DNA of 64,000 nucleotides from Paraburkholderia youngii (GTDB lineage: Bacteria; Pseudomonadota; Gammaproteobacteria; Burkholderiales; Burkholderiaceae), in assembly GCF_013366925.1 (NCBI RefSeq), contig NZ_JAALDK010000001.1, positions 6,570,001 to 6,634,000 of the forward strand. The letters run 5' to 3'. Shown in pieces: positions 1 to 9,277 of this stretch; position 1 is the stretch's first letter, and the number at the start of each line of letters is the position of its first letter. The notes beneath the pieces were generated by a model that saw only the letters and a program-made list of their open reading frames with translations, was not told the DNA's origin and made no database searches. The translations under genes and the position numbers were made by a program.

Positions 1-3000
1 GCGCCTGCGCTGATCGCGCTGCGCGTTGTTGCGCTCTCGTCGCCGCTTTCGTTCTGCGAAATCATCGGCGAGACGCCCGGTGTGCCACTCACAGAACCCG
101 GACCCGTTGCCTTGCCGGTGTTACCACCGAAGCCCACGCCTGCACTGATACCGTTGCTGTTGGCGCTGTAGTGCGACTGGTTCTGGATATCGCTAAACGT
201 GAGCGTGCCGGTCGTCAGGCTGTTGTTCGACGCGGCGGCCGTGCTCGATATCACGCCGCCCGTCAGGTCCGTGTTGCCCTTGACGTTGATGTTGAACCCG
301 CCATCTCCCGCATTGATGCCGGCCTGTTCGTTGACACCTGCATAGTTTGAATCGGCATGGCCGTTCTGCGCGCTGAAGCTGGCACTGCCGCCGCCCTGGC
401 TGATTGTGAACCCGCCGCCCGTGCTGCTCTGGTGTGCGGCACTGTTCGTCACATCCTGCACACTCACAATATTCAGGTTGCCGCCCACGTCGGCCGCGAT
501 CTGCCTGCCATGGATCTGCGAGCCGATGACGTTCGTGTCCCCGCCCGATATCACCGTGACGCTGTTCGCGCCGTTTACATGCGAAGCATTCTGGACTGAC
601 GCGTCGCTGTTCGCATCGCCATGCGCGTTCGACATCGCCGCCGAGACGCCGAAGCCGCCGCCGAGCGTGTACTGCACGCCAACGCTTGCACTGCTGGAGC
701 TGTTCGAATTGCGCGTCGAATCGGTGTCGGTCGTGTTGATGACGTTCACCTGGTTTTTCGCCGCCAGAATGACATCGTTCGCGCTGACGTTCGAGCCGGC
801 GACAGTCAGGTCGCCATTCGTTGCCACGAATCCCGCCGTGCCGCCTGCCTGCACGCTGGAGCCCCGCTGCGTCGTCTGATCTTCCGACGACTGGCTTTCG
901 CTTTTGCTCGATCCGATGCTGACCTTGATGCCGATGTCGGGCTTGCCACCATCGGCCAGGGTTTTCGCCCCCATACCCGCTATCGCCACATCGCCCGCCG
1001 CCGCAATGCTATGCAGCGCAGCCGCACGGTCATTGCCCGTGCTGGTCGAATTCTTCGCCGCCTGACTTTCCGAATACGCGTTGTTGATCGCATCGCCGAC
1101 CGAACCCGCCAGACCAATCGTGAGGCCGCTGCTGCTGGTCTTCTGCGTCTGCGCCTGGTGCGAGGTATCGGTGGCCGCGTCGATGATGACGTTCGCCGCC
1201 GTGCCAGCGAGGTTCCTGCCTGCGACAAGATCGCTACCGGTGACGTGCAGGGTGTTGCCCGCCTGGATCGACAGGTCGCCGTTCAGCGAGCCGACCGTGC
1301 TCGCGTTGTTCGTGACACCCGATGCCTCACTGGTCGTCGCGAGCTTGTTGGTGCCGACCGTCACGCTCAGGCCGCTCGTCCCCAGGCCCGTGCGCGTCTC
1401 CTCATAGCTGCTGGACGACTGCATGGTGTCCTGTGACGTCGTGATATCCACGTCATGCGCAGCACTGAGCGCGACATCGTTCGTGCCGACAATCGTGCTG
1501 CCCTTGACGTTGATGTCGTTGCCACTGGCGATAGTCACGGCGTCTGCCGAAACCAGGCTGCCCTGCGAGAGCGTGGCGGTGGTGTGGCTCGAACTCGCCA
1601 CATCCTTGCCGCTCACGATATTGCTGTGGCTGTGCTGTTCCTGCGAATTGTCGACATAGGTCGCGGTGGCCGCACCGATGTTGACGTTGTTCGCCGCCGC
1701 CAGCGTCGCCGTCCCCTGGTCGAGACTGATCGCGCTGCCGATGAGGTTGAGGTCGTGGCCCGATGCGACGGTCAGTGAATCTCCGGCATGGAGCGTCGTC
1801 CCTGTCAGGGTATCGGCCGAGGTATGCTGCGACGCTGAATAGCTGACGTGGCTATCGCTACCGGAACTGCTGCTGTCGACGGTAGAGTTCGCCTTCGCCG
1901 CCTGGAGCGTGACGTCGCCGTTCGCCGCAACCGCCCCGCCACCGCCCAGGTTGATATCAGCGCCCGTCGCGGTCAGGTTGCCGCCCACGCCGATCTGCGA
2001 GACGCCGCCTACGTTAATCGAACTGCCTGTCGTCTGGTTGAAGTCGGTATCCGATACGCCGTTCGCGCCCGCGACCACCTTATGCTCGCCGGTCTGCACC
2101 GAGCCGAGATCGTAGTTGCCGCCCACGGCCATGCCGAGGTTGCCGCCCACGTTCAGGTTGCCCGCGTTCTGCTCGACGTTGCCGGCCGTGACGATCACGG
2201 CATCGCCCGCCACGTTCAGGTTCGCAATCGGGCCAAGCGCGGTCGTGCTGCGTGTCGCGCCGGTTGCGCTGGCCTGATCAACGGTCTTGACCGCCGTGTT
2301 CAGCAACAGGTTGCCGCCCGCGTTCAGCGCGAGGCTGCCTGCATTCACCGTGGCCGAGGTCAGGTCCACATTGCCGGTGGTCGCCAGCGACATCAGGCCG
2401 CCGCTTTGCAGCTTGCCGAACGCGTTGTCGATCTGCTGGCCCTGGATCGACAGCGTATTGCCTGCCTGCATCGTGCCGCTATTCGTGAACGTCTGCGTGT
2501 TCTGAAGGTCGATGTCGGTCGCCGCAATCAACGGCCCGTTCATGTCCTGCTGGCTGGCCTTCGCGAGATAGACGACGGGTACGAGTACCTGTTGGCCGTT
2601 GACGGTCTCGGTCTGCATGATGATGACGTTACTCGTGAGCGCGGCCACCTGCTCAGCCGACAGGCTCATGCCGAGCGGCAGATCGAGCGACTTCGACAGC
2701 GACGCGCCCGCGTCGAGCAGAGCCTGATACATCGACTGAAGGTCGGTGTACGGACCGAGTACCGCCTTGCCGGTGAGCGACGTAATCTGGTTCCGGACCA
2801 GTTGCTGTTCGTAGAATCCATCGCCCAGGCGCTTCTCCGTCGTCTGCGGATTCAGGCCAAGCTGTTGCAGGTAGTAGTCGCTCGATATGAATGACTTCTG
2901 GTTCGTGAACGCCGGGTTGGTCTCGATCAGGTAGGTTGCGCCCGGTGCGCTCGCGGGGCTGAACAGTCCGCCTTGGGAAATCGAGAGGTTTTGCAGCACA

Positions 3001-6000
3001 TTCTGCGCAGTCGCACTGGCGATGACCGCATTGACCAGACCGCCGCCGCTGACGCCGCCAACCGTCACGCCGCCCAGCGACTGGCCGGGCACAAGACCGG
3101 GCAAAGGCATCCCGGCGTTACCCGCCGTGTTATCGATGTTCACGCCCGTGCCGGAAAGCGTGCTGCCTGCGACAAACGTCGATTCGTAGCTCGGCAGCGC
3201 GTAGGTGCGGATGTCAGCCGGCGCGACCTGGTAGCCGCCCGGATTGGAGGTCACGAACGTCGCGTTGCCGAACGGCAACTGCCAGTTGTATTCGGTGTTG
3301 TCGTAATTGTTGTAGTGATACTGGCCTGAATAGGTTACCTGCAGGCCGGGCGCAAGTTGCCCGCGCCAGCTATTCTGGTCGAGCGTCACGGGCGCGGCGA
3401 TGCTGCCAGCCGCAGCAACGGCGCTCCAGTAGTTCTGGAACGTGCCGACGTTCGACGCATCGAGGTTGCCCCCGGCGATGATCTGCGCCTGCGGGCTGAT
3501 CCCCGTGATGAGGTTCGCGAGCGCCACGCCCGTATAGGTCGTGTACTGGTAGGTGCTGTTCCACTGGCCACCGTGCGGCGGATTGATCGGCATGCCACCT
3601 GGCTGGGCCTGCGCCGCGGCGATGGCGGCGGGATCGTAGTTGGAAGCATTCGGATCAAACTGGAGGCCCTGAACCTGCGGATTGCCCGGACCGCATGCCG
3701 CCATGTCGATGGCCGCGCAGCCAGACAGGCTGATACCCAGCGCCTGGACAAGCGGGGAACTCGCGTCCAGCGGCTCCGCGTAGGCCCCGTCGGTCGTCAT
3801 CACGCGCCGCGTGTTCGTAACCTGGGTCGCGTACAGCCCCATGTCGCCCGAGGACTGGATCAGCGCCGAGACGTTGTTGATCAGGTTCGCGTTGGTATAA
3901 CTGCCGTCCGCGTTTTTTCCACCCGCCAGCACGACCTTGCCGAGACCGTAAATCGCGGTGGTCGCCTGCGTATCGGTCGTCGTGGTGTCGTCGCGGTTCT
4001 CGATATCGGGCGCGAGCAGTTCGAGCGTGCCGTTACTGTCCGTCGCACCGATCAGCGCGGTCGGCCCGACATTCGTGATCGATTGCGTGGCGTTCAGCGA
4101 GACGCTGCCGCCGACCATCACGCCCACGTTTTCCAGCGTGTTCGAATGCGTCGCGAGCGTGCCGCCCGCCATCATGACACCGCTGTTCCGGACATCGGCG
4201 GCATGGACGTTCAGGTTGTTCGCCGCCTCAACCAGCGCGCCGTTGCTGAACGCGCCCGGCAGGGTGAAGGACAGGTCATGACCGGCGTTGAACTGCACAT
4301 CGGGCGTGGGCGCGAAATCGCCCTGAACGCTCACTGCCACGTCATGAGCCGCGCTGTAGGTACCACCGCCCGTCAGCGTCGCGGCATTCACGGACAGATC
4401 ATGCGTCGCGCCAATCTGGCCGTTCGCGTTCGTCACCGCGCCGGTCGTCGTGATGGCAACGTCGCCAGTCCAGCCCGCAAAACTACCGATCCTGCCGCCG
4501 CTGTTGTCGACGGTATCCGCCTGAACCGCGAGGCTCGCGCCGCTCAGTTGACCGCCCTGGGTATTGGAGAGCGATGACGTGTCGACGGCCACATTACCGT
4601 TACCCGTCATGACACCGCCGCTGTTGACGATCTGGCTGCCACCCTGCAAGGTCGCATCGCCCGTGCCGAGGTTGCTGATGAGACCGTTCGTATTGTCGAT
4701 CGACGCAGCCTGAACGCCGAGCGTGCCCGCATCGCCCGCCGCGCCCGTGCCCGACTGGATCTGTCCGTTCGTATTCGTCAGCACGCCGCCACTGGCGAGC
4801 GAGAGGGACGTGAGCGAGCGCATCGCGCCCTGCGTATTGTTGATATTGCCTGCGATGCTCGCCGCGATATTGCCCTGCGCGGCGAACACGCCCGTCGCGT
4901 TGTTCAGACTCCCGGCCTGTGCGGCGATCTGACCGGCGGTGATGATCGTTCCGTGAACGTTCGAGATTGACCCGGCACCGTTACCCGGCGTAATCGTCAG
5001 CGTGCCGGTACCCGCATGCGTAATCGTGCCGCCGTCGTTGTCGAGCGCGGCCGGTGCAAGAGTCAGGTCTGTGCTGTTGGTCTGGAGTGTGCCGCCTGCC
5101 GAGTTGTCGAGCGTACCGGTCACGTCGAGCGTCGTCGCGCCGGTTCCGGTCTGCGTGATCGTGCCGCCGTGGTTGACGAGATTCGTTCCGTGCAGCGCAA
5201 TCTGATTCGCGCTGATCGCGCCCGAGCTGTTGTCGATTGTCGTGGCACTTGCGCTCGCCAGCTGGCCGGCTGCGATCGTGCCGGAACTGGTCAGCACCGT
5301 GCCCGCCGAGACGGTCGTGTTGCCGTTGGCGGCCAGGATGCCACCATTGAATAGCGTCTGCACGGCGCGGGCGATCAGCGACTGCACTGCCGTGATCGAG
5401 CCCGCGTTGGCAAGCTGCCCGGCCTGCGCGGTCACGCTCCCGTTGCCGCCGATGGTGCCGCCCGCGCCGTTGTTCAGCAGGCCCGTCGTGAAGACGCTCA
5501 GGCCATCGCCATTGAGTGAGGCGATGTGTCCTGCCGTATTGTCGAGGCTGCCTGCGTTCGCCGTTAGCGCCCCCGCCGCCTGCATCGTGCCGCCCGCGTT
5601 CGACACAGCACCTGTCACGTTAGCCGTCAGCGGACCACCCGAAACGATCTGGCCGTTGCGGTTCGAGAGTGCGCCAGCCGTGATGGTCTGTGCGCCGCCC
5701 GACGACATTGCGCCGCTGTCGTTCGTGAGTGTGCCTGCCGCACGAGCGTCGAGCGTGCCGCCCGCCGTCGTGGTCGCGCCCGACAGGTTCAGGTCACCGC
5801 TGTTCGCAGCGAGTGAAAGCGCGCCATTCGCCGAACTGGTCGCGCCCGCGAGATTGACCGCCGCGCCGCTCACGCTCGCATTGCCGCCTGCCACATTGCG
5901 GCCGGTTGAGGTGACAGCGCCGGATGCGCTTACATTCAGGTCGCCGGTCTGCGCGAGCGAGCCGTCGCCGTTCACGCCGGCCGCAAGCGTGCCGGTTGAA

Positions 6001-7163
6001 TTCACGCTGGCGGCGTTGACGGTCGTATTTTGCTGCGCGGCCACCATGCCGCTGTTCGTGACCGTACCGCTGGCCGAAAGCGTCGCGCTTTGCTGCGCGT
6101 AGGTCGTGCCGCTGTTCTGGATATCGCCAGCGGTGGCGGCAAGATTGCCGCTCGCGCTGGTCTTGCCGGTAAGGGACAGCAGGCCGTTCGATTGCAGCGT
6201 CAGGTCGCCCGCCTGCGCGGCGATTACGCCCTGGTTCGAAACACCTACACCGTACTCGTTGCTCGCCAGAAAAATCCGCCCGCTGTACATGCCGCCCAGC
6301 CGGCTCACGTCAATCGAGACGGCCGGTGCGGGTCCGTCGCCCGCAATCGGCGTGAACGCCAGTGAGTCGTGACCGATCTGGTTTGCGCCGGTGATGACAT
6401 TCAGGTTTTTCCCGGCGTACACCTCCGCATTGATCTGCACCGCTCGGGCCAGCAGGTCAACCTGATCCACAGTCGAGCCGTCGAGTCCCGCTCCCTGCAC
6501 GGTGATGTTGCCGCGAGTCACATTAAAACCGGTGAGCGAACCATCCGGGGCAAAGTTCGGCGTGCCTGTCGTCAGAACGGCGCGCGAGGTATTCAGAAAG
6601 CCGCCGCCGTTCACCGAAATGCCGGAACCGTTAGCTATCACCACCTCTGCGCGTTGTCCTGCCACTTCGAGCATGCCGTTGATCTGACTCGCCGCGCTGC
6701 TGTTGACCTGGTTCACGATGATGCGTGCAGCCTGGTTCGCCCCGAAGTTCGGGTTGCCGTTGATCTGCCCGGCCTGCTGCGTGCCCGTTATCACGGGTGA
6801 ATTGTTCAGAATCGCGCCTGAACGTGAGACGTCAAATTGCGAATAGGTATTCAGTGATACGCCACCACTCCCCGAGGGCCGGTTCACGTTCACCTGTGGT
6901 AACCCGTTCGCCGTACTGATCACGTTCGGCGCGTTCGCGCCAGAGGGGACGATCTGTGCGTCCGACAGAGCGGGAGCGAATCCGGCGAGCACCAGCACGG
7001 CAAAGGCCACGTGGCGCGCCGCGAACTGCATGATGGAAACCGGAGTGCGAGGCGTGCGGGTTCCGCCGTCACCGGCCCGGCCGTGGGCGACGGCTGTTTC
7101 TGCGACGGCAACGAGCATGCCCCGACAGCGGCTGAATACCAGCCGGAAGATATTCTTATTCAT
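1..7163 (-). CDS. CdiA/FhaB-type two-partner-secretion exoprotein (partial, C-terminus outside window)
   Basis: I read an uninterrupted minus-strand frame of 2387 codons that runs off the window. The start at 7163 begins MNKNIFRLVFS, an extended signal peptide region (ESPR) of type V secreted giants, followed by a hydrophobic signal core near residues 50-65 and probable cleavage around residue 69. A TPS haemagglutination domain follows, with an NPNF motif near residue 138. Then come long degenerate Gly/Asn/Ala-rich beta-helix repeats (about 250-1130), a non-repetitive segment with several Tyr/Trp (about 1140-1300), a GDGFYEQQLVRNQI block near residue 1446 as in CdiA proteins, and a second repeat field (about 1640 onward) ending in ATTRSAISAG. 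Family knowledge: such proteins are exported by a TpsB/CdiB porin and act as adhesins or deliver a C-terminal toxin. No TpsB gene lies upstream, so partner and immunity genes should be downstream, beyond coordinate 1. Whether it is a CDI toxin or a pure adhesin cannot be decided here. Confidence 0.93.
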   Translation of the reverse strand, partial: MNKNIFRLVFSRCRGMLVAVAETAVAHGRAGDGGTRTPRTPVSIMQFAARHVAFAVLVLAGFAPALSDAQIVPSGANAPNVISTANGLPQVNVNRPSGSGGVSLNTYSQFDVSRSGAILNNSPVITGTQQAGQINGNPNFGANQAARIIVNQVNSSAASQINGMLEVAGQRAEVVIANGSGISVNGGGFLNTSRAVLTTGTPNFAPDGSLTGFNVTRGNITVQGAGLDGSTVDQVDLLARAVQINAEVYAGKNLNVITGANQIGHDSLAFTPIAGDGPAPAVSIDVSRLGGMYSGRIFLASNEYGVGVSNQGVIAAQAGDLTLQSNGLLSLTGKTSASGNLAATAGDIQNSGTTYAQQSATLSASGTVTNSGMVAAQQNTTVNAASVNSTGTLAAGVNGDGSLAQTGDLNVSASGAVTSTGRNVAGGNASVSGAAVNLAGATSSANGALSLAANSGDLNLSGATTTAGGTLDARAAGTLTNDSGAMSSGGAQTITAGALSNRNGQIVSGGPLTANVTGAVSNAGGTMQAAGALTANAGSLDNTAGHIASLNGDGLSVFTTGLLNNGAGGTIGGNGSVTAQAGQLANAGSITAVQSLIARAVQTLFNGGILAANGNTTVSAGTVLTSSGTIAAGQLASASATTIDNSSGAISANQIALHGTNLVNHGGTITQTGTGATTLDVTGTLDNSAGGTLQTNSTDLTLAPAALDNDGGTITHAGTGTLTITPGNGAGSISNVHGTIITAGQIAAQAGSLNNATGVFAAQGNIAASIAGNINNTQGAMRSLTSLSLASGGVLTNTNGQIQSGTGAAGDAGTLGVQAASIDNTNGLISNLGTGDATLQGGSQIVNSGGVMTGNGNVAVDTSSLSNTQGGQLSGASLAVQADTVDNSGGRIGSFAGWTGDVAITTTGAVTNANGQIGATHDLSVNAATLTGGGTYSAAHDVAVSVQGDFAPTPDVQFNAGHDLSFTLPGAFSNGALVEAANNLNVHAADVRNSGVMMAGGTLATHSNTLENVGVMVGGSVSLNATQSITNVGPTALIGATDSNGTLELLAPDIENRDDTTTTDTQATTAIYGLGKVVLAGGKNADGSYTNANLINNVSALIQSSGDMGLYATQVTNTRRVMTTDGAYAEPLDASSPLVQALGISLSGCAAIDMAACGPGNPQVQGLQFDPNASNYDPAAIAAAQAQPGGMPINPPHGGQWNSTYQYTTYTGVALANLITGISPQAQIIAGGNLDASNVGTFQNYWSAVAAAGSIAAPVTLDQNSWRGQLAPGLQVTYSGQYHYNNYDNTEYNWQLPFGNATFVTSNPGGYQVAPADIRTYALPSYESTFVAGSTLSGTGVNIDNTAGNAGMPLPGLVPGQSLGGVTVGGVSGGGLVNAVIASATAQNVLQNLSISQGGLFSPASAPGATYLIETNPAFTNQKSFISSDYYLQQLGLNPQTTEKRLGDGFYEQQLVRNQITSLTGKAVLGPYTDLQSMYQALLDAGASLSKSLDLPLGMSLSAEQVAALTSNVIIMQTETVNGQQVLVPVVYLAKASQQDMNGPLIAATDIDLQNTQTFTNSGTMQAGNTLSIQGQQIDNAFGKLQSGGLMSLATTGNVDLTSATVNAGSLALNAGGNLLLNTAVKTVDQASATGATRSTTALGPIANLNVAGDAVIVTAGNVEQNAGNLNVGGNLGMAVGGNYDLGSVQTGEHKVVAGANGVSDTDFNQTTGSSINVGGVSQIGVGGNLTATGADINLGGGGAVAANGDVTLQAAKANSTVDSSSSGSDSHVSYSASQHTSADTLTGTTLHAGDSLTVASGHDLNLIGSAISLDQGTATLAAANNVNIGAATATYVDNSQEQHSHSNIVSGKDVASSSHTTATLSQGSLVSADAVTIASGNDINVKGSTIVGTNDVALSAAHDVDITTSQDTMQSSSSYEETRTGLGTSGLSVTVGTNKLATTSEASGVTNNASTVGSLNGDLSIQAGNTLHVTGSDLVAGRNLAGTAANVIIDAATDTSHQAQTQKTSSSGLTIGLAGSVGDAINNAYSESQAAKNSTSTGNDRAAALHSIAAAGDVAIAGMGAKTLADGGKPDIGIKVSIGSSKSESQSSEDQTTQRGSSVQAGGTAGFVATNGDLTVAGSNVSANDVILAAKNQVNVINTTDTDSTRNSNSSSSASVGVQYTLGGGFGVSAAMSNAHGDANSDASVQNASHVNGANSVTVISGGDTNVIGSQIHGRQIAADVGGNLNIVSVQDVTNSAAHQSSTGGGFTISQGGGSASFSAQNGHADSNYAGVNEQAGINAGDGGFNINVKGNTDLTGGVISSTAAASNNSLTTGTLTFSDIQNQSHYSANSNGISAGVGFGGNTGKATGPGSVSGTPGVSPMISQNESGDESATTRSAISAG

Positions 7164-7184
7164 TTTGCATGACGCTTTTTTTGG

Positions 7185-7201
7185 CTATCTTCCGAAGATA
7201 G
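7185..7201. promoter_or_regulatory. Palindrome upstream of the exoprotein start
   Basis: CTATCTTC and GAAGATAG form perfect 8-bp arms around a single central base. The site lies 22 bases before the exoprotein start codon. It could be an operator or a hairpin in the mRNA leader covering the translation start region, which lacks a clear Shine-Dalgarno sequence. No regulator is implicated by the sequence itself. Confidence 0.35.
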
Positions 7202-7384
7202 GCCAACATGCTTTTCAGATCTGTCAGGCAATGTTAATGAATGCGCGATGACAACGGATTTTCGAAAATCGGATCGGTCTGATGGACGTTTTTTTTCGGA
7301 AATATGTGGATTCGAATATCCGTCAGCTGACTACCGGTTTTACTGCGACGCAGACGGAAAGGCGGCATCGGCCCGCCTTTGCCG

Positions 7385-7627
7385 TCAGGGATCAACGCGT
7401 TCGTGCTTCGTCGCGAGAGCGCTCAAAGCCGCCAGACTGTCGCCTGCGCTTTGTGCCACGTCGTCGAGAAGGTCTGCCACATCACGACGCGTGAGTCGCC
7501 GGTTCGGAAGGTCCTTCGCGTCGAGCCTCAGAGCGGTGAACAGTTCGTGATCGCAGTCATTGATGCGCCGGTAGTCTTCCCCGATATGGACCAGGACTTC
7601 CAGCAGCCGGCGCTGTTCGTGTCTTTC
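7385..7627 (-). pseudogene. Orphan coding remnant (about 80 codons, no start)
   Basis: An open minus-strand frame runs from just after a TAG at 7628-7630 to a TGA at 7385-7387. Its product starts ERHEQRRLLEVLVHIGEDY and ends LSALATKHERVDP: charged, predicted helical, with GC-rich third positions like a real gene. There is no ATG, GTG or TTG in its first half, so it looks like the 3' part of a gene whose 5' end was lost, or a gene with an early nonsense or frameshift change. I do not recognise the family. Its position directly upstream of a giant exoprotein may be chance. Confidence 0.4.
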
Positions 7628-7751
7628 CTATGCGGTTACGGAAAGATTCCTGATTATTGATTCGCAAATATGACGCGATATTCAAGTTGCCGCCCTTGCC
7701 GTTCGCAAAGATGGAAAGCGGCCAAAGCCCTCACCCCGCCGAAGGTCAAAA

Positions 7752-9170
7752 TCAAAACCTCATCATCAACTTCAACAACGCATTCACGCGTCTCCCATAC
7801 GGCGGCGAGATCAGCCCACGCGCGTTGAGGCGCGCCTGCATGAGCACAGGCTTCATCTTCGAAAAAGTAACGAACCCCTCATACCCGTGGTACGCCCCCA
7901 TCCCACTCGCCCCAACGCCGCCGAAAGGCAAACTCTCACAGGCAAGCTGCATCAGCGTCTCATTAATCGCCATGCCACCGGCAATAGTTTCGAGCGTGAC
8001 ACGCTCAATAGTCCGCGCATCGTCGGCATAGAGATAAAGCGCCAGCGGCCGCGGCCGCGCATTGATCCATGCGATCGCATCATCGAGCGTGTCATACGGC
8101 ACGAGCGGCAACAGCGGCCCAAAAATCTCCTCCTGCATCAGCGCGCATTCGTTCGGCGCGCCGGTCACGGCGATCAGCGGAAAGCGCCGGCTCGCGGCAT
8201 CGGGCGTCGCGTCGGTCAGCGCATGCAACTGCGCACCCGCAGCCCGCGCTTCGTCCGCGAGACGTTCGAGCCGCTCGAAGTGCCGCGCCGAAATGATCGA
8301 CGTGTAGTCCGGGTTCTGCGCGAAATTCGGGTACATCCTCGCCATTCGCACGCGCGCCCGTTCGATGAACGCCTGCTCCTTGCCGCGCGGCACCAGCACG
8401 TAGTCGGGCGCGATGCAGGTCTGCCCGGCATTCAGCGTCTTGCCGGCGATCAGGTTGTCGACCGCGTTGTCGAAACGCGCATGCGCGCCGATCAGCGCCG
8501 GCGACTTGCCGCCGAGTTCGAGCGTGACCGGCGTCAGATGCTCGGCCGCCGCGCGCATCACTTCGTGGCCGACCTTCGTCGAGCCGGTGAACAGCAGATG
8601 ATCGAACGGCTGCGCGCTGAACGCGGCCGCGAGCGCCGCGTCGCCGTTGACGACCGCGACGTGATTGCGCGCGAAGGTCTGGCCGATCAGCAACTCGAAT
8701 AGCGCCGAGGTGCGCGGCGTCAGCTCGGACATCTTGATGATCGCGCGATTGCCGGCCGTCAGCGCGCTGATCAACGGCCCGACCGCGAGCAACACGGGGT
8801 AATTCCACGGCACGATGATGCCGACCACGCCGAGCGGCTGCGGCACCACCTTCGCGCGCGCCGGCAGCAGCCATTTGTTGGTGCGGCGGCGCTGCGCTTT
8901 CATCCAGCGCTTGCCGTGACGCAGCGCGGCGTCGATCTCTTCCTTCACGAGCAGGAATTCGGCGAGCAGCACTTCTTGCTTCGCGCGATTGCCGAAGTCC
9001 GCGTGCATCGCATCGGCGAGCGCGTTGCGATTGTCGAGCATCAGCTTGCGCAGCGCGCGCAGATGCGTCGCGCGCGTGTCCCACGACGGATACGGCGCGC
9101 GCAGATGCGCGTGACGTTGATCGCGCAGCAGCGCTTCGAGCGCGGCGACTCCCGCCAGATCATTCTTCAT
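7752..9170 (-). CDS. Coniferyl-aldehyde-dehydrogenase-like NAD(P)+ aldehyde dehydrogenase
   Basis: 472 residues of the aldehyde dehydrogenase superfamily. Visible motifs are the PWNYP cofactor loop (about 121-125), FTGSTKVG (about 194-201), the general-base block LELGGKSPA with Glu218, and the nucleophile block NAGQTC with Cys252. The short N-terminus and overall length match the coniferyl aldehyde dehydrogenase (CalB) / fatty-aldehyde subgroup that oxidises aldehydes to acids. The start at 9170 follows GGGAGT at a good distance. The frame stays open upstream, but that extension covers the acyl-CoA dehydrogenase tail in another frame and is an artefact. It lies 107 bases downstream of the acyl-CoA dehydrogenase on the same strand and may be co-transcribed. 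Substrate is unproven. Confidence 0.87.
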   Translation of the reverse strand: MKNDLAGVAALEALLRDQRHAHLRAPYPSWDTRATHLRALRKLMLDNRNALADAMHADFGNRAKQEVLLAEFLLVKEEIDAALRHGKRWMKAQRRRTNKWLLPARAKVVPQPLGVVGIIVPWNYPVLLAVGPLISALTAGNRAIIKMSELTPRTSALFELLIGQTFARNHVAVVNGDAALAAAFSAQPFDHLLFTGSTKVGHEVMRAAAEHLTPVTLELGGKSPALIGAHARFDNAVDNLIAGKTLNAGQTCIAPDYVLVPRGKEQAFIERARVRMARMYPNFAQNPDYTSIISARHFERLERLADEARAAGAQLHALTDATPDAASRRFPLIAVTGAPNECALMQEEIFGPLLPLVPYDTLDDAIAWINARPRPLALYLYADDARTIERVTLETIAGGMAINETLMQLACESLPFGGVGASGMGAYHGYEGFVTFSKMKPVLMQARLNARGLISPPYGRRVNALLKLMMRF

Positions 9171-9277
9171 GTGAGTCCACTCCCTGATGGATGACGATGC
9201 GCGTTGAACGCGCTTATTGGTTTGAGCTTGCGTCGGTGTTGCGAGCGGAGCGCTCGAGGTTTGCGGACCCGCCGCGC

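Larger units (their letters stand above)
7164..7751. other. Gene-poor, AT-richer spacer between exoprotein and aldehyde dehydrogenase
   Basis: This 588-base spacer is clearly AT-richer than its surroundings, particularly 7141-7330. It holds the upstream region of the giant exoprotein gene (including an 8-bp-arm palindrome) and an open minus-strand coding remnant at 7385-7627. Short plus-strand frames here lack ribosome-binding sites and recognisable domains. Base composition unlike the neighbours fits a horizontally acquired or decaying junction, which is an inference. Confidence 0.5.

Noticed and set aside
357..6800. Many long plus-strand open frames opposite the exoprotein gene
   Set aside because: They are antisense shadows of a repetitive GC-rich gene; they lack ribosome-binding sites and domains, and the minus-strand frame gives a coherent FHA/CdiA protein.
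8092..9084. 330-residue minus-strand frame inside the aldehyde dehydrogenase
   Set aside because: Arg/Ala-rich shadow in a different frame of the same strand, without any domain.
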